A stretch of 64,000 nucleotides of DNA from Roseiarcus sp963759955 (GTDB lineage: Bacteria; Pseudomonadota; Alphaproteobacteria; Rhizobiales; Beijerinckiaceae), in NCBI GenBank assembly GCA_963759955.1, contig CAVXCA010000079.1, positions 28,603 to 92,602 of the forward strand, in the 5' to 3' direction. The notes under the pieces are model-generated. The model saw only the letters and a list, made by a program, of their open reading frames with translations. It had not been told where the DNA came from and did no database searches. Each line of letters opens with the position of its first letter. Positions within the stretch are counted from its first letter, which is position 1. Positions 52,932 to 61,909 of the stretch are shown piece after piece. The translations under genes and the position numbers were made by a program.

Positions 52932-53253
52932 ATGATCCAGCTCACCCCCGACGCCGTCAGCGCCGTGAAATCCGCCCTGTCGCGCGCGAGCGCGCCCTCC
53001 GCCGGGCTTCGCATCATGGTCGAGACCGGCGGCTGCGCCGGCTACAAATATATGATGGGGCTGGAGAAGGAGGCCCGCGACGGCGACGCGGTGATCGAGC
53101 AGGACGGCGTCGTCGTCTTCATCGACGATCGCTCGGCGCCCCATCTGATCGGCCTGAAAGTCGACTTCGTCAGCGGCCTCGAAGTTCACCGGCTTCGTCT
53201 TCGACAACCCCAACGCCAGCTCGAAATGCTCGTGCGGCAAGAGTTTCGGCTGA
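52932..53253 (+). pseudogene. Nif-associated IscA/HesB iron-sulfur protein, frame broken by one extra base
   Basis: From ATG 52932 the frame encodes an A-type carrier (LTPDAVSAVKSALSRA, ETGGCAGYKYMMGLEKEARD, GLKVDFVSGLEV). At ~53187 one base (C) appears to be inserted. The +1 frame continues with GFVFDNPNASSKCSCGKSFG and stops at 53253, restoring the conserved CSCGKS tail. The corrected protein is 106 aa, normal length. Without correction the frame runs on into nifU as nonsense. Given two similar breaks in fixC, an assembly error is as likely as real loss. Confidence 0.85.
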
Positions 53254-53266
53254 TCGGAGACGCGCC

Positions 53267-53671
53267 ATGTGGGACGAAGCGGAGAGGATCGAGCAGTCCT
53301 TCGTCAACCCGAGCGACGCCGGCGCGAAGCGCACCTCGCTCATTGCGGCCGCGCCGGCGCGCGCCTTATCGAGGACGACGCCGAAGACTTTGCCGCGCGC
53401 CGCCGCGCCGCCGTCCGCGCCGGCGCTCGCCGATCTTGCGCGCATTCGGCTGATCGAGCAGGCGTTCGAGGAGTTGCGGCCGAGCCTGAAGGCGGACGGC
53501 GGCGACTGCGAACTCGTCGCGGTCGAAGGCGCGAGCGTGTTCGTGCGGCTAAAGGGAGCGTGCGTCGGCTGCCAGCTGGCGAGCGTCACTCTCGGCGGCA
53601 TACGCCAGCGCCTCTCCGCCGAGCTCGGCATGCCGCTGCGCGTCATTCCCGTCGGCAAGACCGGCCATTGA
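53267..53671 (+). CDS. nifU: NifU C-terminal (Nfu) domain protein
   Basis: 134 aa from ATG 53267. Residues ~60-130 are an Nfu domain: RLIEQAFEELRPSLKADGGD and the scaffold motif KGACVGCQLASVTLGG. The IscU-like and ferredoxin domains of full NifU are absent, as in several alphaproteobacterial nif clusters. It lies between iscA and nifS and would pass Fe-S clusters to nitrogenase proteins. Confidence 0.9.
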   Translation: MWDEAERIEQSFVNPSDAGAKRTSLIAAAPARALSRTTPKTLPRAAAPPSAPALADLARIRLIEQAFEELRPSLKADGGDCELVAVEGASVFVRLKGACVGCQLASVTLGGIRQRLSAELGMPLRVIPVGKTGH

Positions 53672-53680
53672 GGAGCGGCG

Positions 53681-54865
53681 ATGCGCCCGGTCTATCTCGA
53701 CGCCAACGCGACCACCAAAGTCGACGAGCGCGTCGTGGCGGCGATGCTGCCCTTTCTCACCGAGCGCTTCGGCAATCCCTCGTCGATCCACTCGTTCGGC
53801 GCCGACGTCGGCAAGGCGGTGAAGACCGCGCGCCAGCAATTGCAGGAACTCATCGGCGCGGAGCACGACCACGAGATCGTCTACACCTCGGGCGGCACCG
53901 AGAGCGACAACACGGCGATCCTCGCCGCGCTGGAGAGCTCGCTGGGCCGCGACGAGATCGTTACTTCCCAAGTTGAACATCCTGCGGTGCTTTCGCTCTG
54001 CGAGCATCTCGAAAGAAGCGGCCGCGCCAAAGTGCGCGCGATTGGCGTCGACGGGCTCGGCCGCATCGACATCGAGGCCTATCGCGCCGCGCTGTCGCCG
54101 CGAACCGCTCTCGTCACGTTGATGTGGGCCAACAACGAGACGGGGACGATCTTTCCGGTCGAAGGCCTCGCCGAGATGGCCAAGGGCGTCGGCGCGCTGT
54201 TCCACACCGACGCGGTGCAGGCGGTCGGCAAGGTTGCGATCGCGCTCAAGGGCGGGCCGATCGACATGCTGTCGCTTTCCGGACACAAGCTGCACGCGCC
54301 CAAGGGCATCGGGGCGCTCTACGTGAAGCGCGGCGTGCGGTTCAAGCCGTTGCTGTGCGGCGGCCTGCAAGAACGTGGCCGGCGCGCCGGCACCGAGAAC
54401 GCGCCCGGCATCGTCGCGCTCGGCAAGGCGGCGGAGCTGGCGATGAGCCATGTGGGCGAGGAGCGCGCGCGCGTCCGGGCGCTGCGCGATCGGCTCGAGA
54501 AGGGCGTCTTGCGGCGCGTCCCGAACTGCTTCGTCAACGGCGACCCGCACGACCGCCTGCCCAACACCAGCAACATCGCGTTCGAAGACGTCGAGGGCGA
54601 AGCGATCCTCATGCGCCTGAGCCGCGCCGGCATCGCCGCCTCGTCGGGCTCGGCCTGCGCGTCGGGCTCGCAGGCGCCGAGCCACGTGCTGCGCGCAATG
54701 GGCGTTCCGCTCGCCGCCGCTCGCGGCTCGGTCCGCTTCTCGCTTTCGCGCGACACGGTCGACGCCGACGTCGATCGTGTCGTCGACATCTTGCCGGGAA
54801 TTGTCGAAGACCTGCGCGCGCCATCGCCGTTCGGCGCGCGCCGGCGCGAGGTGGTCTACGCATGA
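53681..54865 (+). CDS. nifS: Cysteine desulfurase NifS
   Basis: 394 aa PLP enzyme supplying sulfur for nitrogenase clusters. YTSGGTESDNTAI, HTDAVQAVGK, the PLP Lys in LSLSGHKLHAPKG, GGLQERGRRAGTENAPG and the catalytic Cys in ASSGSACASGS are intact. Start 9 bases after nifU; its TGA overlaps the nifV ATG. Confidence 0.97.
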   Translation: MRPVYLDANATTKVDERVVAAMLPFLTERFGNPSSIHSFGADVGKAVKTARQQLQELIGAEHDHEIVYTSGGTESDNTAILAALESSLGRDEIVTSQVEHPAVLSLCEHLERSGRAKVRAIGVDGLGRIDIEAYRAALSPRTALVTLMWANNETGTIFPVEGLAEMAKGVGALFHTDAVQAVGKVAIALKGGPIDMLSLSGHKLHAPKGIGALYVKRGVRFKPLLCGGLQERGRRAGTENAPGIVALGKAAELAMSHVGEERARVRALRDRLEKGVLRRVPNCFVNGDPHDRLPNTSNIAFEDVEGEAILMRLSRAGIAASSGSACASGSQAPSHVLRAMGVPLAAARGSVRFSLSRDTVDADVDRVVDILPGIVEDLRAPSPFGARRREVVYA

Positions 54866-56025
54866 GCGCGCCGAGGCGACGGATCTGGATCAACGACTCG
54901 ACGCTGCGCGACGGCGAGCAGGCGCCGGGCGTCGCGTTCAGCGCGGCGGAGAAACTCGCGATCGCCCGCGCGCTCGCCGCGGCGGGGGTCGACGAGATCG
55001 AGGCCGGCACGCCGACGATGGGGCGCGAGGAAATCGACGCGATCGGCGCGATCGCCGCGGCGGGCCTCTCCTGCTCGGTGATGGCGTGGTGCCGTCTGAT
55101 CGAACGGGACGTCGAGGCGGCGCTGCTCGCCGGAGTTCGCCGCGTCAACATTTCCGCGCCCGCGTCGCGCCGCCACATGCGGGTAAAATTGCATTCGGAG
55201 CCGCACGAGGTCGCCGAGCGCGTCCGCCGCGTCGTCGGCTATGCGCGCGAGCGCGGCCTCGAAGTCGCGCTCGGCTGCGAAGACGCTTCGCGGGCCGACG
55301 CTCGCGATCTCGGCCTTATCGCGCGCGCGGCGGCGGACGCCGGCGCCTTTCGCATCCGCTTCGCCGATACGCTCGGCGCGCTCGACCCGTTCGAGACCCA
55401 CGAAGCCGTCCTTCGCCTGAAGCAAGAGACCGACCTTGCGATCGAATTCCACGGCCACGACGATCTCGGCCTCGCCACCGCCAATACGCTCGCCGCGATC
55501 CGCGCCGGCGCGACCCATGCGAGCGTCACCGTGCTGGGCCTCGGCGAGCGCGCCGGCAACGCGCCGCTCGAAGAGGTCGCCGTCGCCCTGACGCAAGGTG
55601 CCAAGTTCAGCACTGCAATCGATCCGCGCTCGCTGCGCCCGCTCGCGATGAACGTCGCGCGCGCCGCCGGCGTCGCGATCGGGCGTTCGAAGGCGATCGT
55701 CGGGCGCGACATCTTCACCCATGAATTGGGCATCCACGTCGCCGGCCTTCTCCAAGACGTCCACACCTACCAGGCGCTCGACCCGACCGCGCTCGGCCGG
55801 CGCAACCGCATCGCGATCGGCAAGCATTCCGGCCTCGCGGCGCTGCGCGCGGTCTGCGCCGGGCTCGATGCGACCACCGAAGTGGCCGTGCTCGCGGAAA
55901 TCAAGGCGATCGCGGTGAAATCGAAGCGGACGGTTCCCACGCGCACGGTGCGGCGGATCGCCGACGACGCGCGCCGAAGCGTGGATGAAGGGAGGATGAA
56001 ATGTCTCGCGCCATCGACGAACTGA
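54862..56025 (+). CDS. nifV: Homocitrate synthase NifV
   Basis: 387 aa. Condenses 2-oxoglutarate and acetyl-CoA to homocitrate for FeMo-cofactor. INDSTLRDGEQAPGVAF (metal Asp and catalytic Arg), EIEAGTPTMGREE, EFHGHDDLGLATANTLAA and GLGERAGNAPLEEV are present. It overlaps nifS by 4 bases and nifW by 25 bases. Confidence 0.97.
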   Translation: MSAPRRRIWINDSTLRDGEQAPGVAFSAAEKLAIARALAAAGVDEIEAGTPTMGREEIDAIGAIAAAGLSCSVMAWCRLIERDVEAALLAGVRRVNISAPASRRHMRVKLHSEPHEVAERVRRVVGYARERGLEVALGCEDASRADARDLGLIARAAADAGAFRIRFADTLGALDPFETHEAVLRLKQETDLAIEFHGHDDLGLATANTLAAIRAGATHASVTVLGLGERAGNAPLEEVAVALTQGAKFSTAIDPRSLRPLAMNVARAAGVAIGRSKAIVGRDIFTHELGIHVAGLLQDVHTYQALDPTALGRRNRIAIGKHSGLAALRAVCAGLDATTEVAVLAEIKAIAVKSKRTVPTRTVRRIADDARRSVDEGRMKCLAPSTN

Positions 56026-56342
56026 AAGCGCTCTACTGCGCGGAGGACTTCTTCCGCGCTCTCGAAGTCCCTTACGATCCCAACGTGCTCGGCGTCGCGC
56101 GGCTGCACATTCTCAAGCGGATGGGCCAGCACATCGCCGCGCTGGCGCCGGACGGGCAGTCGGACGACGAAGTCCGGCGCGCGTGCCGCGAGGCGCTCAA
56201 GAGCGCATACCAAGAGTTCACCGCCAAGGCGCCGATCGACTCGCGCCTGTTCAAGGTGCTCAGCGACCGCGACCCCAATCGCCCGGCGCGGCCTAAGCGC
56301 GCGTTCGTGCCGCTGTCGGACCTTGTCGGCGACGGCGCCTGA
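56001..56342 (+). CDS. nifW: NifW, nitrogenase-stabilising protein
   Basis: 113 aa. AEDFFRALEVPYDPNVLGVA and RLHILKRMGQHIA are the NifW signature, ending in ...RAFVPLSDL. Protects or matures the MoFe protein. GGAGGATGAA precedes the ATG inside the end of nifV. Last gene of iscA-nifUSVW. Confidence 0.95.
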   Translation: MSRAIDELKALYCAEDFFRALEVPYDPNVLGVARLHILKRMGQHIAALAPDGQSDDEVRRACREALKSAYQEFTAKAPIDSRLFKVLSDRDPNRPARPKRAFVPLSDLVGDGA

Positions 56343-56348
56343 CAGCGT

Positions 56349-56364
56349 TGTCGCGAGGCCGACA
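56349..56364. promoter_or_regulatory. NifA upstream activator site for fixABCX
   Basis: TGT-CGCGAGGCCG-ACA fits TGT-N10-ACA, 85 bases before the fixA -24 element. Confidence 0.87.
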
Positions 56365-56448
56365 AAGACGTCGGCGTTCGGCGAGCGGCTGGCGCGGAAG
56401 AATCGGGAAATCCGAGGATTTTCCGGGAGGAACGGCGCGGCGAGCGAG

Positions 56449-56463
56449 TGGCGCCGAGTTTGC
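56449..56463 (+). promoter_or_regulatory. Sigma54 (-24/-12) promoter of fixABCX
   Basis: TGGCGCCGAGTTTGC keeps TGGC-N7-TTGC with one change (A to G at the fifth base), 39 bases before the fixA start. Confidence 0.8.
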
Positions 56464-56502
56464 GAGGGTCGAGCAGCCCTCGGGCAGAGATAGGAGAAGC
56501 CG

Positions 56503-57357
56503 GTGCACATTGTCGTCTGCATCAAGCAGGTGCCGGATTCGGCGCAGATTCGCGTCCATCCCGTCACCAACACCATCATGCGCCAGGGCGTGCCGACGAT
56601 CATCAACCCCTATGACCTGTTCGCGCTCGAAGAAGCGATGCGGCTGCGCGACAAGTTCACGGGCGAGGTCACCGTCCTCAGCATGGGGCCGCCGTCGGCC
56701 GCCAACTCGCTGCGCAAGGCGCTGACCTACGGCGCCGACCGCGCCGTCCTGCTCACCGACCGCTTCTTCGCCGGCTCCGACACGCTCGCCACCAGCTACG
56801 CGCTCGCCTCCGCGATCGCCAAGATCGGCGAGCGCTTCGGCAAGCCGGACTTCGTCTTCACGGGCAAGCAGACGATCGACGGCGACACCGCCCAGGTCGG
56901 GCCGGGGATCGCCAAGCGGCTCGATTTCCGCCAGCTCACCTACATCAGCCGCATCGTCGAGGTCGACCAGGCGGCGGGATCGGTCACCGTCGAGCGCCGC
57001 GCCGAGGGCGGCGTGCAAGTGCTGCAAACGAAGCTGCCGTGCCTCGTCACCATGCTCGAAGGCGTCAACCAGATCCGCCGCGGCACGCTCGACGACGCGC
57101 TGCGCGCCGCGCGCGCCGAGATCGTCACCTGGAGCGCCCAGGACGCCGGAATCCCGGACATCCAGAAATGCGGCCTGCGCGGCTCGCCGACCGTCGTCAA
57201 GCGCGTGTTCGCCCCGCCCGCGCGCTCCGAACGCGCCTTTTTCGTCGAAACGCAGGGCAAGGCGTTCGGCGAATGCGCCGAAGACCTGATCGAGACCATC
57301 TTCAAGCACGGCCCGTCGATCGAGGGCGACCTCATCAAGCTCGCGTCCGGATTTTAA
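56503..57357 (+). CDS. fixA: FixA, electron transfer flavoprotein beta-type subunit
   Basis: 284 aa from a GTG at 56503, after AGGAGAAGCC. VVCIKQVPDSAQIRVHPVTN, LTYGADRAVLLTDRFFAGSD and TGKQTIDGDTAQVGPGIAKR mark the ETF beta family. FixABCX bifurcates electrons from NADH to quinone and to ferredoxin or flavodoxin for nitrogenase. Confidence 0.96.
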   Translation: MHIVVCIKQVPDSAQIRVHPVTNTIMRQGVPTIINPYDLFALEEAMRLRDKFTGEVTVLSMGPPSAANSLRKALTYGADRAVLLTDRFFAGSDTLATSYALASAIAKIGERFGKPDFVFTGKQTIDGDTAQVGPGIAKRLDFRQLTYISRIVEVDQAAGSVTVERRAEGGVQVLQTKLPCLVTMLEGVNQIRRGTLDDALRAARAEIVTWSAQDAGIPDIQKCGLRGSPTVVKRVFAPPARSERAFFVETQGKAFGECAEDLIETIFKHGPSIEGDLIKLASGF

Positions 57358-57369
57358 CAGGAGAACGCC

Positions 57370-58479
57370 ATGTCAGGCCCGACTTCGGCCCCGCCTCCCG
57401 CCGCCGGCGGCCGCGCTGCGATGAAGAAGGAGCTGCCGGAGCGCTTCAAGGCGTACAAGCACGTCTGGGTGTTCGTCGAATGCGAGCGCGGCGCGGTCCA
57501 TCCCGTCTCGTGGGAGCTGATGGGCGAGGGGCGCAAGCTTGCCGACAAGCTCGGCGTCGAACTCGCCGGCGTCGTCCTCGGCGCGGAAGACTCCGGCGCC
57601 GCCGAGGCGGCGAAGGAAGCGTTCGCCTACGGCGCCGACCTCGTCTACCTCGTCGAAAATCCCGTCCTGCGCGACTATCGCAACGAGACCTACGCCAAGA
57701 CGCTCACCGACCTCGTCGACGCGCACAAGCCGGAGATCCTGCTGCTCGGCGCGACGACGCTCGGGCGCGATCTCGCCGGCTCGGTCGCGACGACGCTGCT
57801 CACCGGCCTAACGGCCGATTGCACCGAGCTCGACGTCGACGCCGACAAATCGCTCGCTGCGACCCGCCCGACCTTCGGCGGTTCGCTGCTGTGCACCATC
57901 TACACCCTCAACTTCCGCCCGCAGATGGCGACGGTGCGCCCGCGCGTGATGACGATGCCGCCGCGCACGGAGGGCGCGAGCGGCCGCATCGTCAAGTTCG
58001 ATGTCGATCTTCGCGAACAGGATTTCGTCACCAAGCTGTTGCGCTTCGTCCCCGACCGCGACTCCAACAAATCGAATCTCGCCTTCGCCGACGTCGTCGT
58101 CTCCGGCGGGCTCGGGTTGCAGAGCGCGGAGAATTACCAACTGGTGCGCCAGCTCGCCGGCGTGCTCGGCGCCGAATTCGGCTGCTCGCGTCCGCTCGTG
58201 CAGAAGGGCTGGGTCCCGGCTGATCGGCAGATCGGCCAGACCGGCAAGACGATCCGCCCCAAGCTCTACATCGCCGCGGGCATTTCAGGCGCGATCCAGC
58301 ATCGCGTCGGCATCGAGGGCGCGGACATGATCGTCGCCATCAACACCGACAAGAACGCGCCGATCTTCGATTTCGCCCATGTCGGCATCGTCGCGGACGC
58401 GATCCGCCTGCTGCCGGCGCTCACCGAGGCGTTCCGCAAGCGCCTTTCCCCTCACAGCCGCGATCGGCTCGCCGGCTGA
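57370..58479 (+). CDS. fixB: FixB, electron transfer flavoprotein alpha-type subunit
   Basis: 369 aa, 12 bases after fixA with CAGGAGAACGCC before the ATG. VFVECERGAVHPVSWELMGE at the N-terminus and the FAD-binding C-terminal region SRPLVQKGWVPADRQIGQTG, LYIAAGISGAIQHRVG and INTDKNAPIFDFAHVG identify FixB. Partner of FixA. Confidence 0.96.
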   Translation: MSGPTSAPPPAAGGRAAMKKELPERFKAYKHVWVFVECERGAVHPVSWELMGEGRKLADKLGVELAGVVLGAEDSGAAEAAKEAFAYGADLVYLVENPVLRDYRNETYAKTLTDLVDAHKPEILLLGATTLGRDLAGSVATTLLTGLTADCTELDVDADKSLAATRPTFGGSLLCTIYTLNFRPQMATVRPRVMTMPPRTEGASGRIVKFDVDLREQDFVTKLLRFVPDRDSNKSNLAFADVVVSGGLGLQSAENYQLVRQLAGVLGAEFGCSRPLVQKGWVPADRQIGQTGKTIRPKLYIAAGISGAIQHRVGIEGADMIVAINTDKNAPIFDFAHVGIVADAIRLLPALTEAFRKRLSPHSRDRLAG

Positions 58480-58497
58480 ATTCGAAAGGAGCGCGAT

Positions 58498-59807
58498 ATG
58501 ATCGACGAGAAATTCGACGCCATCGTCATCGGCGCGGGGATGTCCGGCAACGCCGCCGCCTACACGCTCGCCGGGCGCGGCCTCAAGGTGCTGCAACTCG
58601 AGCGCGGCGAATATCCCGGCTCGAAGAACGTGCAGGGCGCGATCCTCTACGCCGACATGCTGGAGAAGATCATCCCCGACTTTCGTGAGAGCGCGCCGCT
58701 GGAGCGCCATCTCGTCGAGCAGCGCTTCTGGTTCATGACCGACCGCTCGCATACCGGGATGCACTACCGCTCGGAGGACTTCAACGAGGACAAAGCGAAC
58801 CGCTACACCATCATCCGCTCGCAGTTCGACCGCTGGTTCGCCGCGCCAGGCGCAGGAGAAGGGCTCGATCCTGCTGACCGAGACGACGGCGCTCGAACTC
58901 GTCCAGGACGCCTACGGCAAGGTCATCGGCGTGCGCACCGACCGTTCGGGCGGCACGTTCATGGCCGACGTCGTCGTGCTCGCCGAAGGGGTCAACGGCC
59001 TGCTTGGCACGCGCGCGGGATTGCGGCCGGTTCGCCAAGCCGGAGCACGTCGCGCTCGCGGTCAAGGAGATGCACTTCCTGCCGCGCGAGACCATCGAGG
59101 CGCGCTTCAACATCGTCGGCGACGAAGGCGTGGTGATCGAGGCGGCGGGCTCGCTGTCGCGCGGCATGGCGGGCATGGGCTTCCTCTACACCAACAAGGA
59201 GAGCATCTCGATCGGCGTCGGCTGCGTCGTCGCCGATTTTGCTCAGACGCAGATTGCGCCGCACGCGCTGCTCGACAGCTTCAAGCAGCATCCCTCGATC
59301 AAGCCGCTCATCGAAGGCGCCGAGGTCAAGGAATACGCCGCCCATCTCATCCCCGAAGGCGGCTTCAAGGCCATTCCGCAATTGTTCGGCGACGGCTGGG
59401 TCATCGTCGGCGACGCCGGCCAGTTCAACAACGCGGTGCATCGCGAGGGCTCGAATCTCGCGATGACCACCGGACGGCTCGCGGCGGAAGCGATCTTCCA
59501 GGTCAAGTCGCGCAAGGACCCGATGACCGCCGAGAACCTGTCGCTCTACGAGAAATACGTCAAGGACAGCTTCGTGATGAAGGACCTCAAGAAGTACAAG
59601 GATATGCCGGCGCTGCTGCACACCCAGTCGAAGAACCTGTTCCTGACCTATCCGCAGCTCGTTTCGACCGCGATGGACAATTTCCTGCGCGTCGACGGCA
59701 CGCCGAAGCTCGAAAAGGAAAAGGCCTCCATCCATGCGTTCCGCAAGGCGCGCGGACTGACGGGCCTCGTCACCGATGCGGTGCGGGTCGCCCGCGCCTG
59801 GCGCTAA
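58498..59807 (+). pseudogene. fixC: FixC, ETF-quinone oxidoreductase-like flavoprotein, broken by two +1 frameshifts
   Basis: The frame starts normally at ATG 58498 (FDAIVIGAGMSGNAAAYTLA, SKNVQGAILYADMLEKIIPD) and is lost after FDRWFA near 58843-58846, where one extra base appears. Frame 2 continues QAQEKGSILLTETTALELVQ to GTRAGLRP. A second extra base near 59028-59030 moves it to frame 3: FAKPEHVALAVKEMHFLPRE to the end at 59807. Corrected length is 435 aa, exactly normal, and all three pieces are well conserved. Either assembly errors or a recent loss; FixABCX function depends on which. Confidence 0.92.
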
Positions 59808-59821
59808 CGGGAGGGTTGCTC

Positions 59822-60121
59822 ATGAGCGAAGAAAAGCCGTCGGCCCGCGTCGAAGAGAAGCTCTACCAGAACCGCTACCTCGTCGATTCCGGCAAGCCGC
59901 ACATCTCCATCGCCGCCCACGCCGAACCGTCGAAGAACCTGCTCGCGATGACCTCGATCTGTCCTGCCGGCTGCTATTCGCGCAATGCGACGGGCCAGGT
60001 CGAAATCGTCTCCGACGGCTGCATGGAATGCGGCACCTGCCGCATCCTTCTCGAAGCGAGCGGCGAGATCGTCTGGAACTACCCGCGCGGCGGGTATGGG
60101 GTGCTGTTCAAGTTCGGGTGA
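59822..60121 (+). CDS. fixX: FixX, ferredoxin-like protein
   Basis: 99 aa from ATG 59822 with GGGAGGG upstream. SICPAGCYSRN and DGCMECGTCRI supply the 4Fe-4S ligands; KLYQNRYLVDSGKPHISI is the family N-terminus. Completes FixABCX, passing electrons from FixC. 14 bases after fixC. Confidence 0.96.
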   Translation: MSEEKPSARVEEKLYQNRYLVDSGKPHISIAAHAEPSKNLLAMTSICPAGCYSRNATGQVEIVSDGCMECGTCRILLEASGEIVWNYPRGGYGVLFKFG

Positions 60122-60126
60122 GGCGC

Positions 60127-60346
60127 GCCCCTTCTCCCCTTGCGGGAGAAGGTGTCGCCCCAAAGGGGCGACGGATGAGGGGTCGCGCCGCAAGGCGCGT
60201 TCGCCGGCGCCGCCTCAATCGGCGAAACTCATATGCCGTGAACCGGCAGACCCTCGTCAACGCGGAAACAACGCGCCTCGCGGCGCGCCCCCTCATCCGT
60301 CATCGCTGACGCGATGGCACCTTCCCCCCGCAAGGGGGGAAGGGAC
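60127..60346. repeat. Paired inverted palindromic intergenic repeat, copy 3
   Basis: Left unit: CCCCTTCTCCCCTTGCGGGA with its GAAGG arm, then the stem TCGCCCCAAAGGGGCGA and GGATGAGGGG. Right unit (60290-60346) mirrors it with CCTTCCCCCCGCAAGGGGGG. Same plan as the copy at 25104; it follows fixX and may act as its terminator. Confidence 0.75.
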
Positions 60347-60528
60347 GCGCCACCTTGATGAGGGCCGGCGCCGGCTTGACCGGCGCTAGCTTGGCAGAGA
60401 GCGCCGTCGAGCTCCTGAAAACCCACCCATTGTCTGCTTTGCGCCAACAATTGCTTTCTGCCGTTCAGAAACGGATGTATCCTACCTTCGTCTCGCCGCT
60501 TCAACGCGGGCGGGCGAGAAGAGCGGCG

Positions 60529-60858
60529 ATGGATCGCGGCGGGGCGGAGGGGTCGGCGCGGGGACGGATGCGCGAGGCGGCGCGGAAGCGGCGGTGGGAG
60601 CGCGCGCGGCTCAGCGCCGACATTCTCGACCTCAACCTCGAGAACGGCAATCTCAAAGCGGTCGAGCCGATGCTGAAGGTGATCGGGCAGCTCGACAAAT
60701 ATCACGCGCTGAGCGCGGCCGCGCCCGCGCCGCCGCCGCTCGCGCTTGGCCTCCCGCCGCTCGCCCCGGCGGCGCCGAGACTTGCCGAAAAAGGGACCGA
60801 AAAAGGCGCCCAAGCCGTTGAGATCGCGGCGAGCGGGACACGGATTGGCGTCTCGTGA
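60529..60858 (+). CDS. Hypothetical protein between two repeat copies
   Basis: 109 aa from ATG 60529 (the frame is open to a TTG at 60355). An Arg-rich N-terminus is followed by a plausible helix pair LSADILDLNLENGNLKAVEP and MLKVIGQLDKYHAL, then a low-complexity Pro/Ala tail. No family recognised and no strong ribosome binding site. The helical core looks protein-like, but the ends do not. Confidence 0.4.
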   Translation: MDRGGAEGSARGRMREAARKRRWERARLSADILDLNLENGNLKAVEPMLKVIGQLDKYHALSAAAPAPPPLALGLPPLAPAAPRLAEKGTEKGAQAVEIAASGTRIGVS

Positions 60859-60903
60859 CTTGACGTTGGATCGAGGCGCGGGCGCGTTCGCGGCCAATCC
60901 CCC

Positions 60904-61007
60904 ACGCCCCTCACCCTGCCTCTCCCCGCGAGCGGGGAGAGGGGAAGAGCGGCGCCACTCTTCTCCTCTCCCCGTTTACGGGGAGAGGCAGGGTGAGGGG
61001 CCGGGGG
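60904..61007. repeat. Long inverted palindromic intergenic repeat, copy 4
   Basis: CGCCCCTCACCCTGCCTCTC with following CCC pairs perfectly with GGGGAGAGGCAGGGTGAGGG near 61003, each arm containing its own small CCCCGCGAGCGGGG-type hairpin. Related to the copy at 36188. It lies at the 3' end of the ATPase operon (minus strand). Confidence 0.8.
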
Positions 61008-61042
61008 ATTGGCCGCAGGCTTTGCCGAGACGTGCGCCCGCC

Positions 61043-61909
61043 TTACGTCGCCGCCGCAAGCCCGATCGCCCGGCTCGCCGTCTCCCCGGCGGCGAGTTCG
61101 ATGATTTCCGCGGTGATGTCCTCCTGGCGCACTTGGCGCTGCGTCGCCTTGAGCGATTCGAGTTGCCGGTCGATCTCCTTGCGCGCGGAGGCCATCGCTT
61201 CGACGCGCGCTTCGTTCTCGGCCACGAAGGCGTGCAGCGCGGCGTCGCAGAGCTGGGCGTGCATGTAATCGGCCGTCAGGTCGCGCAGCAGGTCTTCGGG
61301 CGGCAGGTTGCACAGCGGCGCGTCGCGGTGCTTGGGCAGCGCGAACGCGCGCATGTCGAAGGGGAAAAGCCGGCGGCGCACGACATGGACCGGCTCGCCG
61401 GGCCGCCATTGGCTGAAGACCGCGTCGAGGCGGTCGACGCCGCCGACGCCGATGCGGGCGTAGACCGCCTCGGCGATGCGGTCGGCCAGCCTCGATACGC
61501 CGAGCGATTGCGCCGGCATCGCGCTCGTCCAGTGCGCGGCGACGCCCCGCTCCGCCGCGATCGCGCGGCCTCTGGCGCCGACCAAGAACAGCACGGACCC
61601 CGCAAGCTCCGCGCCGACCGCGTCGAGCACGCGCTCGCTGAAGGCGCCGGCGAATCCCTGTTCGGCGCAGAACAGCACCAGCGCCGGACGGGTCGGCTTT
61701 CGCGAGCCGTCCAGGCCGGCCGAAGGCGTCAAGGCGAGGACGCGCCCGATCGCGAGGGCGATCGTCGTCGCGTAGCTTTCGACGGCGACGAGTTGGCTGC
61801 GCGCGTGCTGCGCGCGCGCCGAAGCGATGCCGCGCATCGCGTTCACCACCTGGCCGAGCTGGCCGATGCCGTCGATGCGCGCGCTGATGTCAGCGAGGCG
61901 TTTGGTCAC
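61043..61909 (-). CDS. atpG: F-type ATPase gamma subunit, N-ATPase-like
   Basis: 288 aa. DISARIDGIGQLGQVVNAMR at the N-terminus and LESLKATQRQVRQEDITAEI near the C-terminus are the two rotor helices; the middle is diverged from housekeeping AtpG and lacks the usual length. Start overlaps the atpA stop as ATGA. Last gene of the operon, as gamma is in N-ATPase clusters (order atpDCQRBEFAG as I know it). Confidence 0.88.
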   Translation of the reverse strand: MTKRLADISARIDGIGQLGQVVNAMRGIASARAQHARSQLVAVESYATTIALAIGRVLALTPSAGLDGSRKPTRPALVLFCAEQGFAGAFSERVLDAVGAELAGSVLFLVGARGRAIAAERGVAAHWTSAMPAQSLGVSRLADRIAEAVYARIGVGGVDRLDAVFSQWRPGEPVHVVRRRLFPFDMRAFALPKHRDAPLCNLPPEDLLRDLTADYMHAQLCDAALHAFVAENEARVEAMASARKEIDRQLESLKATQRQVRQEDITAEIIELAAGETASRAIGLAAAT

